NCBI GenBank assembly: GCA_900073065.1
Contig: FJOG01000015.1
Span: 62,001-126,000 of the forward strand
Reading direction: 5' to 3'
DNA length: 64,000 nucleotides
DNA from: Phialocephala subalpina
Lineage: Eukaryota > Ascomycota > Leotiomycetes > Helotiales > Mollisiaceae
Below are positions 11,055 to 21,807 of the stretch, piece by piece. How positions within the stretch are numbered: position 1 is the stretch's first letter; the number at the start of each line of letters is the position of its first letter. The notes under the pieces were generated by a model. That model saw only the letters and a program-made list of their open reading frames with translations. It had not been told where the DNA came from and did no database searches. The translations under genes were made by a program, and so were the position numbers.

Positions 11055-14000
11055 CTATAGCTTAGGTCTCATTGGTCCACCATTCTTAGGCCACTTTGGT
11101 GACTGTCGTTTGGAAGTTGTTATGATACCACCTAGTGCATGCATCTCAGCATCTTGTTCCTTGATCCCTTTCGTAATTGTCTGAAGCGACGCATTCTTTG
11201 CCAACTGTCTGATTTGTGGAATGTTGTGAATGCCCTTGATGCCCCAATCCCGAACATGGTTTGAAAGCTGTTGGATCCGCTGGTTGTTGAGGTTAAACGT
11301 TTCTCGGGCTTTCGCTTTCTCGCCATCGGTGCCTTCACCCTTTTCTTTTGTCTTGTCGTCCTTGTCCTTAGCCCCATCCTTCAGCTCAGGCTTGGGCACG
11401 AAGTGAATCCATGGACCAACGATAGGATCGTTGACAATCTGAGGGACCATATCTTCAGGCCACTTCTCTTTCTTCTCCTTGACCTCCGCATTCTTCATCT
11501 TGATGTGCAGTAAGAAGTCATCATACCTCAATGGCATTAACTTCGGGTCCGTATCGGGCCTGGCCTCGAAGACAGGCTCTCCCTTGGAATTCAACACTGG
11601 GATGCCGTCGTCGCTAATTTTCTGGACCGGTTTCTGGGCTTTCCAAATATTCCAATGCGCCAGCGTGAGTTCAGCCCATGTGAGGGCAGCAACAGCCTCG
11701 TTCCACATCTGTTTGTATCTGCCGCCATCCCCTTGGATCTCGCTTTGAACGGGACCGAACCTCGTGCCAGGCATCTGGAAATCATTCATAAACTGCCTCA
11801 ATTGGCGGATACGATTTTCGAGGTTGATGATCTCGTTGACGACAAGATGTGTTGCGAGATCATCAGAACGGGTGATGGGCGTCATGCTGTTTTGGAGTGG
11901 TGCTCCCCAGGGTGGAGGCTTTCTTTGATTGGCGAGAATACATTTGCTCAGAGCTGTGATGGAATGCTGCATCGCGGTATAGATCTCGAATCTCTTCTTC
12001 TCGCGTGGGGTTGGCTGTTTCTCTGTGTCGTCCCTCTTGAGCAGGCAGACATCCATCAGAACATCGTGGAGCGTTTGCTTGAGGACAAACTCTGTCCCTG
12101 GGATGATGACTTTGGTGAGATGCGTGAACTCTTCCACAGGCCGCTTCCGCACAAACTCGACATTGTTGCAGAGTGCAATCAGGATTGCTTGTAGTTGGAC
12201 ACCTTTGTTGTACCATCTCTGGCATTCTGCAACAGTGAGCTTCTCCGTCAGACTCGATTCATGTGGCGCTGTAGGATTGATAAACTGGTTGGACCTTGCG
12301 AGTTTTTGGATAGCCTGAAAATTGCCCATCGGCTTCCCATCCTCGATGGTAGTTGCGTCATTCCGTGGTGGCTCTGGTTTCCAGGGTGGAAGTTCAGTAG
12401 GTGCAACTGCTTGAAGTAATTCGCTGAGTTCGATGACAGCCTGGACGATCTTTCCGTAGATAGGGAATACCCGATAGTGGTTTTGCTCGTAGGTGAGCAT
12501 CTCGATCTTCCAGTCTTGTGGTCTTGTTGATTCGAGCCCGACTCTGACATCGATCACGTTACCACCCAGCCTCTCTAGCTCACGTTCGAGTCTATTCTTG
12601 TACTTGGAGTCTTCCGCTACGTCTCTGCGTATCATTTCAACCTGCAAGTCTGTCGTGTTCAGACCAGGAGTTCCTAGGGCTTGGAGACGCATCAAAGTCA
12701 ATGTCGTCTCCTCCAAGTAAGATCTTATAGTGAAGTGAGCAACAGCATTGTCGTCGAGTCCCTTCCATCTCTTAGCTGCGTCGCGAGCTAGGAGATCGTT
12801 CTCGGTCTGGTAGTGTCTGTACTTGTCACATGCAACTTGCAGGGCGAGTATTTCTCTTTGACAAACAGCCTCGTTCTGACATTTCTCGGAGTGTTGTTCT
12901 TTCTCCTTGGCGAGCTCTTGTCGTAACATCGATGCTATGAAAGCCATGTCCTTCAATTCTCTCTCAAGCGCCCTAACACGAGCCTTTGTATCCTGCAGTT
13001 CGTCATGAGTGAGGGACCTATCTTGTCCAACCCCTTGAGAATAGTTGACTTGGGTTTGAAGGACATCAACCTTGGCTTTCCATGCCCCAAGTTCCTTGCG
13101 GTTCGCTGCTTGGATATCGTCTGCTTCTGCCAAGAGATGTCCGATCTTGGATCGGGCTTCATCAAGGGCTTGTGCCAAATCGGATTGCGGCGGTGAAATC
13201 CCCCATGGATAGCTGCGTGTAGAGTTTTCGTTTCGAGGAAGATCGGCCATATATTTGTAGTTGTCTCGTTCGATTTGCAATCTTGTTACTTGGGCCTGCA
13301 GGTCGTCCTCTCGAAGTTCGGATTCAACAAGGCGATCCTTGTAGTGGAGGATGCTCTGGGAGAGGTCCTGTTTGTCGTGAGCGCATTGGGCGGCTTGCCA
13401 ATCGAGTTCATCGCGGCATTGGCATAGTGGTGCATGCGTGCATACTCTTTGCTGCGCCCAAGGAATGTCATACATCTTGTGCCATGCAGTTAAGATTGAT
13501 GCAATGAGCCAGTCCCAGAAGGAAGCGACAGAGTCGAAGGAAGGGTTCTGTGCTCCGGCATCCATCCCTTGGACCACCTCGTCGACCGTGAAGAGCCGAA
13601 GAACGAATAGGACCACTAGGGCAATGACGATGGTACCGAGCGAAGCATAGAACCAGATAGTATATCCCAGATTGTAGAGCAAAGTTGGGACCGTCACAGC
13701 CAGGAGTGACAGAGTGAATGGAGTCGTAAGGATGTACATGATCAAATTACGGACCTGCTAATGTTAGAAGAAATGTGTTGGGTGGGCTAAAACCACTTAC
13801 CTGGCGACCAAACCATGGGCCAAGAAACCATACAGAGATTGCAAACACCAAAATCTGTCTGCCGTCAGCTTGGAAATATTGCTAGATTCGAAGACTTACC
13901 AACATGGGAGACCTGCCAAATGGACCCAGCATATGAAAGAAGAAGTCCTGGGCGATGAGGAGCAATTGACCTTGCCGCTCAAATCCAGCTTCATTGCCCA

Positions 14001-14313
14001 AACATCTGTTCCATCGAAAATAATCGCTTTGAGCCAAGTTCCAGAAGGGGTTCAACTCTTGCTTCATCGCTGTGCAGGAGTCCTGCACAACATCGCCCCA
14101 CAAGGCGGCGCGAAAGTATGACAAGTAGTAGTGAAATGTGCTGAAGAACGATTTGAAGGAAAATCCAAATATGGAGCCTCCGACGAGGAGAAATGTTATG
14201 AAGTAGACTACTCTCTCATTTGCGTAGCTTTCTGCCCACCATTTCCGGAGTTCGTTTCGATACCAGGCAGCACTTCCGCGGGCAGGAAGTTGAGGGGTTT
14301 CAAGACCACCCAT
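11055..14313 (-). CDS. Membrane-anchored coiled-coil protein, unknown family
   Basis: Three exons (14313-13900, a 54-nt exon 13854-13801, 13754-11055) join in phase to about 1,055 aa. The first 145 residues have a membrane helix (VVYFITFLLVGGSIFGF), a DYFRWNRCLG box and a short hydrophobic segment. The 18-codon exon adds another membrane stretch, and exon 3 opens with two further helices. From about residue 260 the protein is soluble: heptad-like coiled coils rich in E/Q/R/L, then a mixed helical region and a lysine/aspartate-rich C-terminus with KDGAKDKDDKTKEKGEG. It looks like a membrane-tethered scaffold. The N-terminal CLG box is shared with the next gene downstream, pointing to an ancestral duplication of the membrane head. 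No family name recognised. Confidence 0.7.
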
Positions 14314-14839
14314 GGTCAGCAGTTGGTGGCGTTTTCCACTGTTCGCAGATCGGTCGGTTGAGTGAAGATGGCCCTGATGGCCACGAAGTTATTGATATTG
14401 TGTCTCAAGTCAATTGAAGCTGATGAGAATATCCAAATAGCAGAAAAATACGAGGAAATGTGCAGTCGAATGGGAGACACGACGAATTGAGATCGCTCGA
14501 TGTGGGTGACTCGAGAATAAAGGGATGCGCTGGCTAGCAACAAAGAAATATCGATGAACGCGCGCAACAGAATTGAGGAATGGCTCACGCCGATAACGGA
14601 AAAGTAATAATTGAATAGAAACAAAGAAGATAACATAGAATTGTCTTCTCCGCTTGGTGCTTTGAATTGAGGAATGATGGTGGTTTCACATTGGGCTTGC
14701 CAGACATTGTCGTTCTGAAAATGTCGTAAATTCCGCTGGACATTAACTATACGTCTAGAGGGCAAAAAGGCATGATGGTGGTGTTCGTGAAAACTCGCAA
14801 GCAAATTCAATCCATCCGTTTCGTATGCTTGTGTAAAGT
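14314..14839. other. Intergenic region, no gene seen
   Basis: About 525 bp between the coiled-coil gene start and the PAP2 stop. A minus-strand frame through it has no domain features and overlaps the coiled-coil gene promoter. Nothing else recognised. Confidence 0.5.
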
Positions 14840-15906
14840 TTACTGTTCGTCCTCCTCGTCGCTGACTTCAAAATCTCTCGCAGACCTGGCAACCTCTTCG
14901 TCGTTCTTAATCTTTCCAAAACCGTCATTGAACATCGATTCTCGGGATGGGTATGGTTCATCGCATTTCGCTGTTCGCAATCGTGGGTAGTATCTTCGAT
15001 AAGAAAAGTATGCAATGCCCATTCCAAGAATGGAGCCACAAGTAACATCGTAAACATCGTGTCTGCTATCCAGTCAGCATTTCCCACCATCTGCCGGTGA
15101 TGCCACGCACCTGTAGTCCTCGCAACGACTGATCGCAATCATAGCAGCCCCAAGCAATGGGGCAATAGCAAGCAATGCTCTGGAGAGGTCGGTTCTGGGG
15201 CGGAACACATGCATCTGACCAGCAAAGAATAGAGCAAGGAATCCTAGGCCACTGAACGCAAAGGACGAGTGCCCAGAAGGAAAGCTTCTCCATCCATCGT
15301 GTAATGTATGATGCTCTGTCTCCGTGCACACCTCAATATTGACAAGAATGTCCTTCGGTGTTCCTGCCGCTGGTTTGCATCGGGATATTAAGTCTGGCCG
15401 AGGTCGCCCGACTGAGTTCTTGATCACGTCGGTGATGAAGAGAGTGAGGAAGATGCTTATCAAAAAGCCCAGGAGTGTGACATGGAATTTGTGCAGCGAG
15501 GCCTTTGTGACAAGGAGCCAGATAATCAAAACGATGAATGGTATTCCGCCAGCATAGGCAATGTTCCACGGCACCGGAACTCTTTCCACCAAAGCATGTG
15601 GGTATTGAAGGTTAATATTGTTGATGAAGAACATTCGATGGAAGGGTTCGACAAGAAATACAAGCTGTATCGCCATCGTCAGAACAGTTGAAGCTATTCG
15701 CCACTCGAGGGGAATTACCAGGATGTACGCTGTGAGAAGAAGAGCCAGTCCGACATAGTCTGGGGCATATGTTTTCTACAGATACGGTCAGTATAGCCTC
15801 TGCAAGCAATGTCAGAGAGACAAACCTCCCAGAACCTGGCAATGGAGCCTATCCAACCTGTTCGAGAAGCAAGGCCTCCGGTTGGAGACCTTGTATTGCG
15901 AGGCAT
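14840..15906 (-). CDS. PAP2-type lipid phosphate phosphatase (DPP1/LPP-like)
   Basis: Three exons (15906-15826, 15775-15111, 15062-14840) join in phase to about 322 aa. It is a type-2 phosphatidic acid phosphatase, an integral membrane enzyme that dephosphorylates phosphatidate, diacylglycerol pyrophosphate or related lipid phosphates without Mg2+. All three active-site motifs are present: KNSVGRPRP (KX6RP), FPSGHSSF (PSGH), and SRCEDYRHDVYDV (SRX5HX3D), the last created across intron 2. An N-terminal KTYAPDYVGLALLL phrase is typical of the fungal DPP/LPP branch, and about six membrane helices are visible. The C-tail is acidic (EVSDEEDEQ). Intron 2 could use either TAG or CAG three bases apart; CAG gives the canonical YRHDVYD. 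No defect seen. Confidence 0.93.
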
Positions 15907-16263
15907 TGTTGATAGGATCTTTCTAGCTGAGGTTTGTCATTGCCAAAGGCTATATCGCCAGAACAACGGAGGAGGCATGGGAGTAAAGCAATGAAGGAGT
16001 TGTTGACGTAGCTCGGAGTGACACGAGACCAAAGTCCGTGGTACGCTCGAATATTGGCGGTTATCAGCCTTGCTGACATAATCAAGACGGCTTCACCAAT
16101 ATCTACCTCTCGATACCAAACACCAACACAAACAACACAAGAACCATAAACGACCACGAAAGGAGGGACTATACAGAACTGGATCTTCGAGTTCATCTGC
16201 TAGCCAATACCGGCTTCCTAAAGCTCAATCGATCGCCGACGGAAGCTAACACGGTCAGTCGCA
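15907..16263. promoter_or_regulatory. Divergent promoter region PAP2 / MED7
   Basis: The two genes are transcribed away from each other across 357 bp, so this stretch must hold both promoters. I do not see a clear TATA box on either side, fitting housekeeping expression. The minus-strand open frame through the region has no family features. Confidence 0.4.
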
Positions 16264-17106
16264 ATGGAGCAACCCCAAGATGCGCCCGCCCTCGCAACAG
16301 CTTTCCCAGCTCCTCCTCCCTTCTGGCAGTCCTTCACGAAAGAGAACCTCGAGCGCCTCAAAGAACTTCGAGCCGTTCAAACACCTCCATCTAAAGACTA
16401 CGACGCAGCAAAAGAGCTTCCCTTGCGAATATTAGACCTCCCGCCCGAGCTACGACTTCTCCAGCCGCCAGACCAACCCGCAGATGGGAAATACAGATTA
16501 TATGGAGATATATACGATGTAGGGACTGTTCCATTGAGGTAGAAGTATGATTGATGCTGACCTCCAATCTCCCAGCTCAAAACACCGCTTGGTAGCCTGC
16601 AGGAACAAAATGTCGAGCAGCTCTATACCCCACCCGGATCACCAAGCGGCGGCAGCAAAGCAGAGAACTTCGACCGCGCATTCATCCTCAAGAAACTAGC
16701 CAAATCCCTACTATTGAATTTCCTCGAACTGGTGGGAATCATGGCTGTCAATCCTGGGCAGGATCCCAATGCACCTCCGCCTCCTGATGGGCAAGAACGA
16801 CATCTACATGCGTACGAAGAGAAGATTGGAGATCTGCAAACTATATTCCTCAATTTCCACCATCTGCTAAATGAGTACCGACCTCATCAGGCGAGAGAGA
16901 GTTTGATTCTCATGATGCAGGATCAGTTGGAAAAATCAAAGGCGGAGACACAAGGGATTAGAGAGATGAAGGAGAAGGTTGAGGGGATACTCGAGGGATT
17001 GAGTCAGGCAAAGCTGGCCGAGGCTGTGGAGATGAATGGCAAAGGAGATCAGGACGATTTGGACGGCCAGGATGTTTGGGCGGAGCTGGAGAAGGAATTT
17101 GATTGA
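16264..17106 (+). CDS. MED7: Mediator complex subunit 7 (MED7)
   Basis: Two exons (16264-16518 and 16576-17106, intron 57 bp) give about 261 aa. MED7 is a middle-module subunit of Mediator, linking transcription factors to RNA polymerase II; it pairs with MED21 through its C-terminal coiled coil. Visible marks: an N-terminal FPAPPPFWQSFT phrase followed by ENLERLKEL, the LPPELRLLQPP stretch, VEQLYT, the central LLNFLELVGIM helix, and a coiled-coil C-terminus with FHHLLNEYRPHQARESLI. The GT at 16519 restores the MED7 frame; the later GT at 16539 would not. Length matches fungal MED7. Confidence 0.95.
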
Positions 17107-17577
17107 GCAGAGATGCCTAACACGCCACACGACATTTGAATACCACGATGTCCCGAGAGCCATGGAACATCGAGGGATACTGTACCTGGGAAGGAACGTG
17201 TCTGGATTTATAAACCACGAGAAGCGTACCTAGACAGCCGGGACAGCTTTGAAGCAAGTTGGAGAATTGCATCTGCCCTTAATCTGGACCAGATATGGAG
17301 GGAGTACTAAGGCACGCACACTTCAGTTGGAAAAAAGACACCTAGACCAGAGAAAGTATCGTTGTATTGCAAGAACTCGTCGAAACTCTCCCATGCCAGC
17401 ACCAGATTTGTATCCATCATTGTCATAGCGTCATCGCATATGCTATATGCCAAGCATCTCTCCCTCCCCCAATGGTATTATTCACCTTCCACCATTTACT
17501 CCGCCTACCACATCTGCCCTTTCCCTCTCCAACATTCCCTCCAATTACTCTCATTCACCATTTCCTGCCTGAGTCCT
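17107..17577. other. 3' flank, no gene seen
   Basis: About 470 bp holding the 3' ends of the convergent MED7 and cysteine-rich genes. The CT-rich plus-strand frames here are not gene-like. Confidence 0.45.
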
Positions 17578-17745
17578 CTACATCACCGTGCAAGGAATGC
17601 AGCAGCACTCATATCCGTCACACTCAATGCACTTTGTCTTTCCACTCGCGCCAGTCTCCGGCTTGACGATGCTGCTGATTGTTGAGGCGGCGGAGGAGCC
17701 TGGACCGTTACGGTTCACGAGGCTGGAGGAGGATGAGGTGCACAT
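17578..17745 (-). CDS. Small cysteine-rich protein (55 aa), metal-binding candidate
   Basis: A 55-aa frame too short for usual ORF cut-offs. Residues 3-30 are serine-rich and plain; the C-terminus packs six cysteines as C39-x2-C42-x4-C47-C48-C49-x2-C52, with a further Cys at position 2. There is no signal peptide or membrane segment. Such tight CxxC/CCC clusters suit metal binding (copper or zinc, metallothionein-like) or membrane association through acylation, but no named family was recognised. Support for a real gene comes from its leader: a TATA box and two well-formed 5' introns lie upstream in the right order and orientation. Not a shadow of another frame. Confidence 0.6.
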   Translation of the reverse strand: MCTSSSSSLVNRNGPGSSAASTISSIVKPETGASGKTKCIECDGYECCCIPCTVM

Positions 17746-18126
17746 TTTGGTTTGGGTGTCTGGAGGGGGTTAGTGGCGAGGCTGTGGATTTGTGAGGGAT
17801 ATGTTGGAGATGGGACAAAGTCGAGGGGGTGACGAGACAGAGGGTGGAAGTGAATCGACTTACGGTGGGTTTGTGAATTTGGAAGCGATTGGCTGGTTTT
17901 GTATCGAGGCTCAAAGGCTCAACTTGAGGGAGGTGAGATGTGTAGTTTGAAATCTGATGATGTCAGTACGAGGCTGAAGTTTGTCTCGAGATGAATTTGT
18001 GAGGTGTAGAAGAAGTGGGAAGTGCTTGAGGCATATGGCTTGGGGAAAGGTTTTGTACTCACAGCTGGCTTGGTGTTGAAAGAAAGTAAGGGTGAAGTTG
18101 AAGTCGAGATTCCAGGCTTAAATATA
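17746..18126 (-). promoter_or_regulatory. Spliced 5' leader and TATA box of the cysteine-rich gene
   Basis: Reading the minus strand, TATATTTAAG (18126-18117) is followed by a CT-rich start region. A GTGAGT...CATCAG intron follows (18062-17954, 109 bp), then a short leader exon and a GTAAGT...CTCCAG intron (17863-17760, 104 bp) ending 14 bases before the ATG at 17745. No in-frame ATG appears in the joined leader, so both introns are taken as untranslated. They are about twice the length of coding introns in this window. Confidence 0.5.
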
Positions 18127-18842
18127 GTTTCATAGACGTTCTTGGCGTGGTGCTTGAATCTTGGAACGAATCTTGAAGCGAATGTTGATTGGTCAATCTG
18201 AGTATTTACACGCAATAGGGGTGGCGCAGACCCAGCCACACTTGGCTAGTTTCAGATTCAGACTTTTCTGCTTTTAGAGAAGACAACACCATCCTCAACT
18301 CTCATCAGTTCACTCTTTTAACAAAAACTTTCCACCTTTTGCGAATGTTTAGTGAATTCCACAGCCAACGTTCAGGTCCTGTGTGTTTCCAAAGCCATTG
18401 ACGCCGAGCAACCTAGATACAAACTGCCAAGTGGCCTCTCCAGATATATCCTCTGTTCGTACGACAGACATCACTCCTTTGCACCAAGTCTCGTCATTCA
18501 AGTTCATTCACTTTTCGTTGGACCGCGTTCAGCCTCAAATCTAGCAGGCGCTTCCAACTTTCGGCTGAGCAAATCGAATGCCAAGTGCCGTCAGGCTGAC
18601 CGCGACCATTTTCGCGTCCATCACAACCGAAAATGCAACTCTGTAATCTTAGATTGACAAGTCCATCTCCTATCAATTACTGGATAAAGCCTGATACCAA
18701 TCTCAATTCCTGTCCCGATACGGCGCAGCACCCCACTCGCTGCCATGCTCGTGGCTGTACCTACATGAAGGGGAATGAACTGCTAAAATGTTTTCTCGAA
18801 GCTTAAATCCTCTTCCTCCATATTTGTTTCAAGGTCACGACG
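18127..18842. other. Intergenic region between cysteine-rich and surface-protein genes
   Basis: About 700 bp of divergent upstream sequence. Short plus-strand frames (for example 18352-18657) have no recognisable features. A short ATG frame at 18788 runs 29 codons and stops just after the next gene's ATG; it could act as an upstream ORF. Confidence 0.4.
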
Positions 18843-19922
18843 GTGATTATGACGACTTCACGGCTTCTCGAAATTAATAATGGAGTCACGACGAGTTGGA
18901 TCCCATTTACGACTCCAGGACCCTCAATTGTAGCAGGATGTTCGTCTGCTATGTATATGGTGCCTGGAAGCAATGAGATTGTCGCGTTCGATGTGTGGCA
19001 GGGACAGAACATTCCGTTCGCGCTACAATGTCTGCCGACAGAAGTTTCACGGTCATATTCGCAGGCGGGGACGGGGTCGATGAGGACGAGTCTTGGGCCA
19101 TTCCATTGTCCAAGTGACTTTTCGACAGCGACTACAAGCGCTATTAACGGGATCAGTACTTCCGTTATGTGCTGTCCGTCGTGAGTATACCCTCAAACCC
19201 AGGCGGAAAGAATGCTAACCATGAAAAGGCAATACCAATTGAGTCAAGGATCAGGAACAAATATGAATTGTATATCTACCCTCACAGCGGGATCTGTCGT
19301 CCCAAAAAGTATATATGCGCCAGGAGGTACATGGGTTTCATGGAACGACACCACGATCAGCAATGTGGGCACCACAATTGTTGGAAACATGGTCAATGGC
19401 TACATATTCGGCTCCTCGACCTCTTCTTCCTCCACACCATCTCAGACAGGTACAACAACTACGACGAACAATACCCCAGTCATTGTCCAAACAGGGGCTG
19501 CCACAACAACACATGCAACAGCAACACATAAGCCGGCGAAGGCATACAATCACGGTCTCAAGACAGGCGCAAAAGCGGGGATAGCAGTAGCTGCTATCGT
19601 GGCAGCTCTCGCAATCATCGCACTATTGATATTTTGTTCGTACAGACAAAGGCGGCAGAAACGAGTTCCATCAAATGTCTATGAGAAGGAAGGAAGTCAA
19701 CCAAGTCCTGGGGTGGTAGAGAAAGCGTCGGTAAGTGATGTGAGGCAGACCGCAGGGGAAGAGGGTGTAAATCACCCAATGGCTGCATATCAGAATGCTC
19801 TGCCACCTACATTTGCTGAGGGATACGAGACGGCAGGCGAGCATCCGAGGGTGGATGGGATGTATAATAACCAGGCAGGGCCTCACGAGCTAGATGGACA
19901 CGGTCAGGGACGAGTTAGTTGA
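18843..19922 (+). CDS. Single-pass cell-surface protein (Ser/Thr-rich, hypothetical)
   Basis: Two exons (18843-19180, 19229-19922) give about 343 aa. An extracellular-type N-terminal part carries scattered cysteines (GCSSAMY, LQCLP, FHCPSDF, VMCCPS, NCIST). A Ser/Thr-rich stalk (SSTSSSSTPSQTGTTTTT) follows, then one membrane helix (GIAVAAIVAALAIIALLIF) closed by a basic stop-transfer CSYRQRRQKR, and an acidic/proline cytoplasmic tail. This layout is shared by fungal wall-stress sensors and many surface hypotheticals, though no WSC domain is seen. A cleavable signal peptide is not obvious, so it may insert by its internal helix or an N-terminal exon may be missed. Start could be 18843 or 18849. 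Confidence 0.7.
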
Positions 19923-20009
19923 GAGAAATATGATCGATTCAACAAAATCCTACAAGTCCAACAGAGTAGGGACACTGGAGACCTGCAACAGCAGTCAGGT
20001 TTCGAAGAC

Positions 20010-20105
20010 TAAACTACATGTCGCATGTGCCCGTCACCCAGCCCAAAGCGACGGCGACATGTGGGCAGCGTAATGCGCTACTCGCAAGTCTGCTACATGT
20101 CGCTG
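20010..20105. repeat. ACATGTCGC short repeats, both orientations
   Basis: Within about 90 bp the 9-mer ACATGTCGC occurs twice on the plus strand (CTACATGTCGC near 20014 and 20094) and once inverted (GCGACATGT near 20051). They lie just outside the recombinase remnant that begins near 20150 and may be part of its terminal region. Confidence 0.35.
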
Positions 20106-20149
20106 GCCGCCAATCCCTCCAGTCATAGCCGCTGCCGGCAGCACCCGAT

Positions 20150-21700
20150 CGCCTAATCAACACGTCTTTCCCCCCTTTTCCTCTTCAACAGTAGATGCCC
20201 CTTCTTTAAGCACCATGGCACCCCTGGATACGTCGCGCGGAACCCCCGCAACCAGCAGGACGCGGATACCGCCATAACGGACGCCATCGCCGCGAAGTAT
20301 GAGAACCGCCGAAGAACACGAGGAGGTCCTACAAGAAGGCTAGGATTTGTAGCTCGTACGTGTCGCGTCTCGCTGTTTGGGTCCCCCTTCCCATGCACTA
20401 GAGTGCAGAGGTGGCTGACCAAGGCGTCTGCCTGAGTACGGGAGTGGTGCAGAGAGCGGGACTGGGCCGATGGCGACCTAGTCAGTGAGGGGAAGATGTG
20501 TCTGGCTGGATGAGAAGATCCTCCTCATCCGAAAGCCTGCCAAGAAGTCGCCAAGGGGGGTAAGAGGCGAAGAGGAAGGCCCAAGAGATGGAGGCGACGG
20601 CGGAGGCGGCGAGGCAGCGCGAGCAGGCCGCTGCTCGGCTGCCAGAAGCCGAGGAAGCACAGTTGGTGTCTGAGTTACAGCTGTCGCCGTACGAGCTTGC
20701 GGAGATGCTGGAAGAGGACCGGTGCCCTGCGACGAGCTGGGGCTGCCTAGAATGCTGGCGGAGGATGAGGCGCGGATCGGGGACGAGGAGGAGCGTGTTG
20801 TCCAGGACGCCGAGGCGCATGGAATCGTGGAGACGCAGGTATGCTATAGCTATGGACTCGTATCTTTGCGCTCGTGGCAGTTTTTGAGGATGTCAGCGGC
20901 TCTTGGGCCATCTTCCACCTGGCATCTTAAGCTAGGATGGACTGCGCTCAAGGTGCACGCGATCGACACCCGTGTTTCTGTCTTCTCTATTTCCCTCCTC
21001 TTCTTCCGGACTGCTTTAGCACAGCTCGTGAGCCTTGAGAGTACTAGTCTCGAAGAATAAGAGAGCGGGCTGGGCTCTGAAATGGGGTTAATGTCCAAGG
21101 CGCCTCTGCTGACGCTTATCATGTAGATTGGCCGCGCCAGCAAATGGGATTCTCTGCAATGTCGAATGCCTACCTGACTAGCCTGCCGATCAAGTTCATG
21201 CGCCAGACCGCTGGCTTCTCTGCCCGAGGCGGACAATACCATATTCCCCGTGCACAAGAGCCACCGCCGGAGGAGCTGTTGCTGTTGATCTTCCCAGAGA
21301 TCGAGCAGTGGGAAGAGCGGATGCAGAAGAGGTTAGAGGGGAAGTCCTGGGCGCAAGGAGGGCTAAATGACGAGGATTTGGGGCAGATGGGTTCTTGAAG
21401 CTCCTGAAGTACTTGCGGATAGTCTTGTTACAAGGTCTTGCTGTTTTGCAGTCGGACCACCCCCAATTCCTTCTATTCTCTGACACCGTGTTTCAGCACC
21501 CTGCCTGGACGCCGTACGCGGAGAAGGTACGCCGCGGTGTGACCGGTAACGACGGCGACCGCAGTCTCTTGGTAGAGCAAGCTCTGCCCGAGTTGTCTAA
21601 GGCGATCTACGGTCGCACTGACGGCTTCTACTCCCAGGCCGCGCTTCAGCATAGCACTACTCACACGATGCTGTTAAAATTGCGGAGGGACATCGACTTC
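20150..21700 (+). mobile_element. Degraded Crypton-like tyrosine-recombinase element (GCR1/NDC10 type)
   Basis: Several pieces of a fungal Crypton-type protein can be read on the plus strand in broken frames. KNTRRSYKKA (20312-20341) resembles the N-terminal N-T-R-x-x-Y box of the recombinase-like domain. The 21144-21398 frame has AYLTSLPIKFMRQTAGF and IFPEIEQW, typical of the NDC10-like domain. A one-base frameshift near 21390 leads into FLKLLKYLRIVLLQ, HPQFLLFSDTVFQHPAW and a following region, again NDC10-like. The middle portion is not recognisable. The DNA is GC-rich rather than AT-rich, so it does not look RIP-altered; loss is by indels. Assignment rests on remembered family patterns, not a search. 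Confidence 0.55.
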
Positions 21701-21807
21701 CTAGGTTCCATCTTTACAGGCCAGCAGCCCCTGTGTTTATCTGGCCAGCCAGCGAGCCAGCTGGACGATGTGAACAAGAGACACAAGAATTTCCATTCCT
21801 TATAAAA

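Noticed and set aside
16519..16560. MED7 ending at the TAG at about 16540
   Set aside because: Splicing from GT at 16519 to AG at 16575 restores the conserved MED7 C-terminal half.
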